Positions 13,771 to 22,300 of a stretch of DNA of 64,000 nucleotides are shown piece after piece. The position numbers and the translations under genes are program-made. The stretch covers positions 620,001 to 684,000 of the forward strand of contig JBAJFE010000060.1 of NCBI GenBank assembly GCA_037903355.1. The letters run 5' to 3'. Each line of letters begins with the position of its first letter. Position 1 is the stretch's first letter. Source of the DNA: Trichuris trichiura. Taxonomy: Eukaryota; Nematoda; Enoplea; Trichinellida; Trichuridae. The notes under the pieces are model-generated. The model did no database searches, was not told the DNA's origin, and was given only the letters and a program-made list of their open reading frames with translations.

Positions 13771-13810
13771 TTGACGACGGAACACGAGCAGTTCCGAAAC
13801 GTACGGTATA
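13771..13810 (+). ncRNA. hammerhead-like core with C-to-T change, right arm
   Basis: Same block as in the left arm, on the plus strand, but the first core base is T (TTGACGA for CTGACGA). That cytosine is an invariant catalytic-core base in hammerheads, so this copy should be inactive if the assignment is right. Confidence 0.38.
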
Positions 13811-13928
13811 CAAATTGTTCTGTATTTTCTCTTACAATTTGCTCATCCATTCGTTGGTAGGGCACTTTGAAGTTTACTTACAGATACACCCAACAGGCCA
13901 AACCCGTGAATCCGAAGATCTACTATGA

Positions 13929-13941
13929 AATATCCCAAAAT
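13929..13941. repeat. right 13-bp target-site duplication
   Basis: Exact copy of 13161-13173. Confidence 0.8.
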
Positions 13942-14148
13942 TTTAAATTAAAGACAAAATTCAGCGTTTTAATAATATAAATTAAGATTTAGCTTTTAAT
14001 TTTTAATTATGAAAGACTACAATGACGGTTACACATAAGTATGCTATAAAGTCTTCACTATTCAAAGATTTCGAATGTATACCACTGTAGGGATGGTACC
14101 TGAAAATCAATTGGTCTTCCATTATCCGGAATTTTCATTACAAGTATA

Positions 14149-15340
14149 CAGTGAAACCTCCCTAATCCGAACGCGTCGGGGCGGGGGTAGTTCGGATTAT
14201 AGAAGAATTCGGATTATGGAGGAGGCTCACAGTAGGCCACAGAAAAGCAGGTAATGCAATTTTAGATGCATTTTATTGGTGTCTACAGCGTGATGTCAGT
14301 CTCTGCAAGCGGTGAATAACTTAACGAAGACGGCGAAGTCTGTCTGATTCGGGAAAACGATTGACCAGCGGAAACGTGTTTCTTATATGGTGTGGACGCT
14401 GTACCGCAAAGCGGCATGCGAAATAGTTCCCGTGAACCTATTTTCCCATATTCGTAATTGCTGGCCAGTTCTGTTGAATCGAAAAAAGATTAAGTTAGTT
14501 CCCGATTATTGTGCGATTTCTAGGCCATTTTAACCTTTGTTTCCTGGGTTGCGCGACGGTATCCATCCTTCTTTCTACCTGTGTAATATAAGTCCAAGAA
14601 GTCTAAATTTATTTTTTGTAGTCAGTTAATAGTGTCTGCTTCAACAGGCTTTGACTTTCGCTAGCGGCTAAGTCACGAACGCTTTTTAAGCATAAAAGGC
14701 GCTGTCCATCGCATTCTTCCTGTTCTTCGGCCGGTCACTCCCCTCTTCAATGCTTTGATGATCTCAGCCTTCTTCTCTATCGTGAGCGTAATGTGCTCCA
14801 TTTTATATGTTTGGACAACTGCACAACCGTAGAACACACCAGAACACAGTGATAATGACTCCCGTATTGCTCTCCTTAAATACGGTCTCTTCTCGTATAA
14901 TGCCGTGGTAGTCCTACTTTCAGATAAGTGGTAGCCATACCTTCACATAACACGATTCTATTTTTGTCCATATCCTGCAATTAGATTGACGGTCCTTCCG
15001 CAGCCTATTGATATACATATGACAAGCTATATCCGATGTCAATATTGACCGCTATGTTGCATATTTCCGCTTATTTGTGGAAGCCTATGTCACGAGGTGA
15101 ATTGTTGTAGCCAACCTATTGGTCCAGGTTGGCTCTCCAAAGCCGTGGCTGGACTGTGCCTATGTTAGCATATACCGGAAGGACCATTGGCTAGTTGTTT
15201 GCTGCCCATATAGCCTTTTCCGCCAAATGACTGTGCGTTTCGCACAAGTAGCCTAATTATCTTTATGGTGTACTGTCGTTCTATTGTTCTCTTCCACGAA
15301 TTTGGATTAGAGAGGGATTCGGATTAGGGAGGTTTCACTG
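14149..15340. mobile_element. Tigger/pogo-type DNA transposon, internally deleted
   Basis: Perfect 23-bp terminal inverted repeats (CAGTGAAACCTCCCTAATCC plus GAA, and its complement at 15318-15340) are flanked by TA at 14147-14148 and 15341-15342, the target duplication of the Tc1/mariner superfamily. Inside each end a degenerate TTCGGATTA motif recurs. At 1,192 bp it is too short for an intact Tigger transposase (about 500 residues); only an N-terminal fragment remains on the minus strand. Confidence 0.88.
14673..14801 (-). pseudogene. Tigger/CENP-B-type transposase fragment (N-terminal helix-turn-helix)
   Basis: A 42-codon frame on the minus strand starts MEHITLTIEKKAEIIKALKR, which matches the opening helices of the psq/CENP-B-type DNA-binding domain of Tigger transposases. 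After about residue 24 the family pattern is lost and the frame stops. No DDE catalytic domain follows, so this is a remnant. Confidence 0.6.
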
Positions 15341-16439
15341 TAGTTCAGATAACGAGGTTTCGCTACACTAAAATGCGTATATTTAGGAAAGTTGCCCGTT
15401 GTCATCAATTCAGGGCCAATCATGATATTTCAACGCAACAGTCTTTGCAAACGTCAACAACAACTTTTGCTGAGGAATATGCACAGTTTTCATACGAACT
15501 TCATCGCACAAGCGCAACAGCCGATTGCAAACTTGAATAGGCCTGGAAACTGCTCTACTTAATTGTAAGCCCATATCTAACCTCTTCTTGCATAACTGAC
15601 GCTTGAAGTGTTATAATAAAAAAGTCAACGAAAACAAGATGATAATTATGAAAATTACTAAGAAAGTGACAGATTGGTACATTCAACAAACGTTTAAAAA
15701 TCTAAACAGTCGTCAATGTGCGAACCGCTCGCTCGTCTGCGACTGATTTATGCAAAATGGTAAATGAATTTTTAAAAGTTGCCCAACCAAAGCGGAATAA
15801 ATAGACAGTGGATCCAATGGATTAAACCAGACCAACAGCGGCGTACGGAATCGCTGCAACGTGGAAGCTGTTTTCGAAAACAGGTTGCCATTTCTCTCAT
15901 CATCAATTACTCGGTGAAAACTTGGATTAAAAAGAAAACTGGAAAATAATGAAACAATATTGCAACACATTAGGCAGCAATCAAAATGGAAAACTAACGA
16001 ACTTAATCGAAGAAGACCATAAAATTTTAAACTGGCGTTACGATGTAAGTTCTAAACTTGACATACAATATTAATAATAGATTCTAGAGAAAAATCCAAA
16101 GGTAACCTGTATTGGCTTGTTCATTCATGAAACGTTACGACCGCAAACATATTTGATCACTGGTTCAACTCACATTAGCAAATATGGTAAATTTTAATGG
16201 CCCTTGCGCATTATACCGATTTCATTGCAATGTTAGTGCGCTAACGTTAAGTAATCGCTCAACATTATGATGCACAGCTTAAAGAAAGAAAATACTAGCA
16301 GCTCGTATACAATTCCTACTCTTTAGACAGCTTTCCTTAACGGAATGGGAGCGACGAGGTTAGCAAGGTGAATTCCATCGTCGCTATCTCCTACTACCAA
16401 ACGAATGGACAAAAAAATAACTGAAATAAGACGACTCAC
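15341..16439. other. no gene seen; probably intron of PLEKHM1-like gene
   Basis: AT-rich sequence between the DNA transposon and a candidate first exon. A minus-strand frame at 15713-15970 is open for 85 codons, but its residues show no RUN-domain pattern and it has no convincing splice sites in phase. Confidence 0.4.
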
Positions 16440-16662
16440 CGGTTCGGGATATTTTGCGTGAACATTTCGTTTCACATACTTTTCTCTTAAGCCTTGAATG
16501 AATAGAGCTTCGATAACGCAGCATATCTGATTTTGAATATCTCTTAAGTGCGCTGATTAGCCAAGAGAAATGCGAAGAAAAAATAAGCGAAAGTACCCGC
16601 TTAGACAATCGGCTTCCAGCTCGGGCCGCTTTTCGCGAAAAGCCGTTTTCACCGTAGTGCAT
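16440..16662 (-). CDS. candidate first exon of the PLEKHM1-like gene
   Basis: An ATG at 16662 opens 74 codons and ends at a strong donor (G|GTGAGTCG) in phase 1. The peptide is basic and helical (SWLISALKRYSKSDMLRYRS), loosely like the amphipathic start of PLEKHM1 proteins before the RUN domain. It lies divergently from the TBC1D20 gene with only about 60 bp to the first plus-strand ATG at 16721, which would suit a shared promoter. The join to the exon ending at 12880 would need a 3.5-kb intron and at least one exon I could not find, so this is a guess. Confidence 0.3.
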
Positions 16663-17030
16663 ATTTCGTTAAATAAAATACGCTTCACTTCCATAACGGA
16701 TAGCCGTCGGTTAAAAATCCATGGATATTAAGCACTCGTACGAAAAAGACTTAACCGATGGCGCGCAAATTCTTCTCTTGATGCTTCAACTCGTCGAGAC
16801 GTTATTCGCGTACTGTAAAATTGCCGAAGTGCAATCAAGGTCGAAAGCGTTCTGTAGCATTTTCCTTTTCTTAAGGTGGCATAAACACCGCGTTTGCTAC
16901 GCATCGTCCGCAGCTAGTATTAGTGGAAAATATTGAATTGAAATGACCAGTTTCGCGTATTCGCATTGTGACTAATTTTTGTACATTCATTTTAGCTGCC
17001 AAAGACCGGTTTATTTTGCTTTGCAAGTCC

Positions 17031-18023
17031 ATGGAAGGGAACTTATTGTCTGACAGCGACGAGACATCGTGCTCAACGGATGAAGAACCTTTTTTTTTGA
17101 GTGTACAAAGAGCTCGGTTCAGAGGTGGTTTCGGCTGTGACAAAATTAGACAAAAGATTTGGCGACTTTTATGTGATTTCAACTCACCTGTTGATGAATT
17201 GTCCGAGGAGCAGTTATGCAAACCAAGCTTACACGACGTCACTAATCATCCGGAATTCCAGCAAGTTCAAGCAGACGTCCGGCGTACGTTGCTTCGTTTT
17301 CCACCCAATACAACCGACTTGGAGCGCCAGGAGCTATTAGATGCTCTGACACCATTGATCATAAGAATACTGATTGCCTATCCTCAAGCAAGATACTATC
17401 AGGGTTTCCACGATATATGCCTAACGGTGCTTCTTGCTGTGGGACCAGATGATGCATTGTTTGTCAGCTACTACCTAGCGAAGACATTTTTTTATCGTTT
17501 TCTGGAGATGCCAATGGAATCTGCCCGCAAGTATTTGAACCGCATTTACATGATTGTTGCCAATGTAGATTGGGAACTGTATTACCACTTAGTGTCGTAC
17601 GAAGTTCCGAACATCTTTGCGCTGAGCTGGATTATTACATGGTTTTCGCACGATTTGGAACACTACGACTCAGTTACGCGATTGTTTGACTTTTTCATGA
17701 CCGCCGATGAAGATATGCCATTGTACGTAGCCGCCGCCATGGTGTTGTCATCCCGAAAAGAAGTACTTAGCTTATCAGATTCAGCGGAGATATTTAGGAC
17801 CCTTTTGTATTTGCCAAAATCCGTCGAGTTGGAACCATCTATCGAGAAGGCAATGGACCTTTACGATGACTATCCTCCGGAAAGCTTAAGCTTTCCTAAG
17901 CGAGGAAGCTTGTTACGTTTTGTTTGTAGTAGCGCGAAAAGTATGCGTCTTTTATGGTTTGCCATTGGAGCATCGACTGCTGCAGCTATTTTTTACTTTA
18001 TGACTCGTCCCGACCAGATATAA
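17031..18023 (+). CDS. TBC1D20-like Rab GTPase-activating protein
   Basis: A 330-codon frame with no introns. The TBC domain begins near RGGFGCDKIRQKIWRLLC. The arginine finger is in QADVRRTLLRFPPN and the glutamine finger in ARYYQGFHDICLTVLL, the two catalytic residues of TBC proteins. IFALSWIITWFSHDLEHYDS and RLYDFF-like RLFDFFMTADEDMPLY follow the TBC1D20 pattern closely. The C-terminus has a hydrophobic segment (LLWFAIGASTAAAIFYFM) like the membrane anchor of TBC1D20, which holds the protein in the ER where it acts on Rab1 (and Rab18). The frame is open for 21 codons upstream of this ATG and an acceptor-like TTTTAG precedes them, so a short 5' exon (for example from the ATG at 16721) is possible. 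AATAAA signals occur near 18345-18355. Every other conserved gene in the window except the orphan at 29 kb is split by short introns, so the uninterrupted frame is unusual. Confidence 0.92.
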   Translation: MEGNLLSDSDETSCSTDEEPFFLSVQRARFRGGFGCDKIRQKIWRLLCDFNSPVDELSEEQLCKPSLHDVTNHPEFQQVQADVRRTLLRFPPNTTDLERQELLDALTPLIIRILIAYPQARYYQGFHDICLTVLLAVGPDDALFVSYYLAKTFFYRFLEMPMESARKYLNRIYMIVANVDWELYYHLVSYEVPNIFALSWIITWFSHDLEHYDSVTRLFDFFMTADEDMPLYVAAAMVLSSRKEVLSLSDSAEIFRTLLYLPKSVELEPSIEKAMDLYDDYPPESLSFPKRGSLLRFVCSSAKSMRLLWFAIGASTAAAIFYFMTRPDQI

Positions 18024-19310
18024 AGTTCTTTAGATGTTTTAAATTTCCGAAGGGTAATTGACCTGTGCACATACCGCTAATACGTCAAACTGTTAACAGT
18101 TACGGTCGGTAAAATATTTTGACATTTTTGCGTACTAAAAACTGCAAAGAAAGAAAAACGCTTAGCGTAGGAAAGTGTTCAAAAAATGCAGCGCTTAGAA
18201 ACTGTAAAACTCGGGAACGCCGAAGAAGTTTCAATGGGACATAATGCTCACGTGGTATTTCCATTTTTCAATACAGTAAGCTTGGAAATGGTCTAAGTTG
18301 CTCTTCTAAGCGAAAGAAGTTCAGCTTACACAAAGTTCATTCCTAAATAAAATAAAGAAATGTGCCAGGAATATCTTTGCCTTATTTTCCGGATAACAAA
18401 GTCGTCAAACGCGGGCCCGCCTGTCAGCACAACGATCCTGCCCTTTTTGCGCTTAAAGCAAAGTGGCGGCATCCCCCGGTTCAAAATCGTTCAAAATTAG
18501 ATCCAGTTCTTATTCTTGATAGGACAGCTTCAAATTTTTTCGAATACAAATTCTCATAGGTAAGAATTTGAATTAACAAAAAAGCAAAAAAAGTCTTTTA
18601 ATTTAAAATTCCATTTTATGACTTCTTTTTTCGCGCAACGCCAACAGTAGCTGCTCAATAGCGCTTTGTTAACAAGCATTACAATCGGACATTTTGGCGG
18701 TTGACGAGTACTTGTAAATTCGAACTTGCTTGTCATTTATCGTACCGCTTTTACGGGAATTTTCGTTGGCGGCCTTAGGGCAGATTTTATGGCGAATTCA
18801 CCGACAGTTTTCTAGCATTTACTATAGTAGACTTTTAAAATAGTTTATAGCATTACTATATTTTTATTCGACTTACCGACTCGTTTATCCGCGCCCGCTG
18901 GCTCGATACATCCTCCGACGATAACGCGAACTGACTTGTTCTGGGCTACAATTCGCCGCATGACAAATAATATAGATAGGAACGGCTTGTATAGATTCTC
19001 AAAACGCTCCCACTGCCTCTCAGAAGGCCCGTTTTCTGCGCCCATTTATCCTCCGGGAAGCTACCTCTTTCCCGCTTATAGGAATTTAATCTGAGAGTAT
19101 ATTCAATTATATTGGAGACGTTACGTTGCACCTACAGGTATAATGCATTCGTTTATTTTTAGCGCTTATTGCTCATATATGGCTCATTTGTTAGAACGTG
19201 CCGAAGCAATATCGTCACTGCCGTCTCACCACTGCGAAGGGAAACAATTGGTATATAATTTGCGATGGGCCGGAGTAAAGTAGCCATTGCTATTTGATTT
19301 AATGTTTTAG
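18024..19310. other. intergenic, with weak candidate exons
   Basis: Holds the 3' end of the TBC1D20 gene and the promoter side of the coiled-coil gene. A plus-strand open stretch at 18360-18557 ends at a good donor (ATAG|GTAAGAAT) but two frames are open and neither is recognisable. A minus-strand candidate is listed separately at 18850-19045. Confidence 0.4.
18850..19045 (-). CDS. possible small minus-strand exon, unknown
   Basis: An ATG at 19045 opens 56 codons before a strong donor (GTCG|GTAAGTCG). The peptide begins MGAENGPSERQWERFENLYK and contains RIVAQNKSVRVIVGGC. Codon composition looks protein-like, but I found no downstream exon that joins in the phase set by that donor, and no family is recognised. 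It could be chance. Confidence 0.22.
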
Positions 19311-19349
19311 CTGGGATGCAGTCCACCTTGCGCGACCAAAGAAAAAAAT

Positions 19350-22300
19350 ATGCATCCTTCAGACAATGTACAAGTGGATGATGCTGTTAGTACGTCCTCC
19401 TTTTCGATGGAAGTCTGCCCAAACAGTTCAGCAGATCCATTACAGTCCTCTGCCGTAAGAAACTTGTTTTATTTTTTCTTTCTCATTTCCTAAGTATCTT
19501 TTCAGCAGCAAAACTATCCGGAGGAAACGTATAACCGGTAAAATAATCTTTCGCCTATTGAAAAGAGGATGTTTTGTAGCGGGCTGAAGTTTCATGGTTT
19601 GTTAGATCCTCTACGGCTTTTCTCGTTCTTGTCTGCGTTGTACTTATGCTAACTTCTCCTCCATCTCACTGACGACGGAACTAGAGCGTTCCAAAAACTT
19701 TGAAAATTAAAGTTGAATGTATTGATCCTGTACAATTTTTTCCTAATAATCGCTCATCCACCCGTTGGTAGAGCAATTGTTTCGTTTAAATTACAGATAC
19801 CAACGCAGACAAGAACGGGAAAAGCCGTAGAAGGTCTAACAAACCACTTTCGCCTATTTTAGAAATAGTTGTTTTTCGAAAGACAGGATGTCTTTTTAAC
19901 AGGCTTGAATAGTTTCATAGTAGATCTTCAGATTCAGGGGTTTGGCCTGTTGGATGTATCTGTAAGTAAACTTCAAAATGCCCTACCAACGGATGGATGA
20001 GCAAATTGTTAGAGAAATTACAGAACAATATGTATACCGTACGTTTCGGAACTGCTCTTGTTCCGTCGTCAGCAGTGTTGGGGAGAAGGTGTTTATTCGG
20101 TAAGGGGTTTATATAGCGCATGGGTACAATGGGTGTTTGATTAGTTGGATAGGACGCAACATTGGAATTTATTAATCGGCGCAGCCCATACTTCACTAAC
20201 CTCCACGCCATTGTCGCGACTGATAGTGGAGTTGCTCTGTATGTACAGAGCCTCCTTAATACGCCTAAGATGTAATAAGTTTTCGTGGCATATGATCTTC
20301 GGGTGCGGGTCGAGTGTGCACCGAGATGCGTGCTCAACGATCACTGAGGCACTTATCGCGTTCTCCATGGCTTTTCGAGGGTCCGTTGTCGGTGGACGCC
20401 CTCGGCCGGTGGCCTGTATCCCATTGAGTCTTCGTTCGGCGTTCTTGTATGTCAACACATTCTTCATGTGTTGGCCGAATCTCTTAAGTAAAGTGTTGCC
20501 CGTTTCTCCTATGTAGGAGGCGTTGCAACCACACTTTATTTGGTAAATGACATCGGGTCTGCTGTCAAAAGGAACCTTGATCTTGTCATTTCTCACAATC
20601 GAACGAAGATTACATGAACTTTTAAATCTCACGTTGAAATTTAAGGAGCGCCCCAGTCTCCTGATTCGTTCACTTAAACCACTGTAGTAGGGAAGGAGCA
20701 GCACCGGGCGTTGTTGGTTATCAGGCGGGGACGGTGATGAAGGTTTATTTTGTTGGCACTGTTTAATAATGGAATTGATGAATTTACTGGGGTATCCGTT
20801 ACTGCATAATGTGTTATAAATGTGTCTTAATTCTGTATTTAAATATTCGGGGTCACAAACCGTTAGGGCCCTGTCAACCATCCCTTTAACTATACCTCTT
20901 TTAACTGAAATAGGGTGATGAGAAGAAAAGTTTAGGTGCCGGTCCGAGTGGGTGAGGTTTCCTATAAACTGTTGTTTTTAACTTATTCCCTTGTTTAATG
21001 ACTAAGACATCTAGAAAAGGGAGTTTACAATTATTTTCCTTGTTCGGGTCTTATCGGTCGGGCCTTGTTTTATGGGACGGTAAACGGGGTTGCTGAGGAG
21101 CTCATTTATCTTTTGTGTGTAGATGTTCCTATCCAGTATAACAACCGTATTACCTTTGTCAGCCTTCGTAATCACAATGTCCGTTCTAGATTTTAGACTT
21201 TTAATGAACCCCCGTTCTGAACTGCTTAGGTTTGGGGTTGGACGATTGTTGTTGTTGTTGCGCAATACTAGGCTGGAGATGTGACCTTTAATTTCTTTAG
21301 CCACTTTAGGATCAGTTTGCGCGAGACCGTACTCTGTGGAGGCAATTATATCTAAAATCGGGGGGTTCTTAGGAGTGGAACGAAATTTAAACTTTTGCCT
21401 AAAACTGTTTTCTCATTGTTGTTTAGAACAAGGGAGCTGAGGTTAACGATAGTTTTATCTATGTTATTGAGTGAAGATGATGGACGCGCTTGCTTATTGT
21501 TGGACCTACGGAACTCCCAGGAGCGGGAACAGTATAGAGATTGGAACTTTTTGTCTAGAAGGGCTGTTTGATTTATTTTTATTAGGGAACTAGTATTTTT
21601 AATGTGGAATCTCAGTTGGACGAGAAGGTCCGGTCTTAGAGAGTCAGAAAGGAAAGTTGAGGAGCTGTTGGAAACATACATTAAGCGTGCTATTGATTTC
21701 CTATGGTCCCTGATGGTGGACCTCAACAGGAAAAAACCGGTGGATTTTAATAAATTACTCGTTCGTTGAATAAAGTTGTTTTTCTTGATTTTAGCCCTCC
21801 AAGTCGCATTCGTCGTCATGCGGATAGTTTGCAGCGGTCTCTTTTCACGATGAAGGAAAAGGAAAAGCAAAACCGCTTTTTGCTCTTGTCAAAACTGGCA
21901 GCATTGGAACAGATGGAAAACAATCTATTTTTGCTAACGAATCGGCAGAAGCAACTGGAGGATTTTGTGGCCGCCGAAAGGGCGCTTTTAACTTCAGGAA
22001 ATGAGCATGCGGCAACTACATCCGTACGATTGAGGTTCTCTTATTTTTCGGTCGTATCTTTTATTTATAGGAAAGCCCAGTTGTTTCCAAATCAGGCAAA
22101 CGAAACTGCGTTAAGGCCTTGTATGTCTGAAGTTATGGCGTTTTATGAAAAATATAACAGAATGTTATGTTCAGGGAAAAAGTTAAAGTCGATTTATCAA
22201 AACTGCAGCTTCGCATAGTGCAAGCGAATGCAAGTATAGCTGTTATGAAGTCAAAGCTAGAAATGAACAAATCGTCGATCCAATTGAACGAGGAACGCCT

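Larger units (their letters stand above)
13174..13928. mobile_element. palindromic Penelope-derived element (two inverted 3' ends)
   Basis: Two near-identical arms of about 340-370 bp face each other: the left arm (to about 13552) runs on the minus strand and the right arm (from about 13590) on the plus strand, meeting head to head near 13570. Both arms are the 3' terminal part of the Penelope-like element found at 19878-21773, including the last codons of its endonuclease frame and the terminal noncoding block. The left arm keeps the outermost 30-40 bases with the hairpin AAAGACA-GAA-TGTCTTT; the right arm ends at CTACTATG. No reverse transcriptase or complete endonuclease is present. The whole 755-bp unit has one 13-bp target duplication, so it inserted as a unit, in what is probably an intron of the PLEKHM1-like gene. 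Confidence 0.85.
19878..21773 (-). mobile_element. Penelope-like retroelement, internally deleted
   Basis: A 1,896-bp minus-strand element flanked by AGTTGTTTTTC at 19867-19877 and 21774-21784, an 11-bp exact target duplication. The coding part reads, 5' to 3': an N-terminal region of Penelope reverse transcriptases, the ADKGNTVVILDR motif, a deletion, the LPFLDVLV / TTVYRKPH region that normally follows the polymerase palm, and a GIY-YIG endonuclease. Then come the terminal noncoding block with the hammerhead-like core and the outer hairpin AAAGACA-GGA-TGTCTTT. It sits antisense in the second intron of the coiled-coil gene. Confidence 0.88.

Noticed and set aside
19915..20337. Minus-strand 140-codon frame overlapping the Penelope terminus as a separate gene.
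   Set aside because: It is the alternative frame through the end of the endonuclease and the terminal noncoding block; the same frame recurs in every copy because the repeat is conserved at DNA level.
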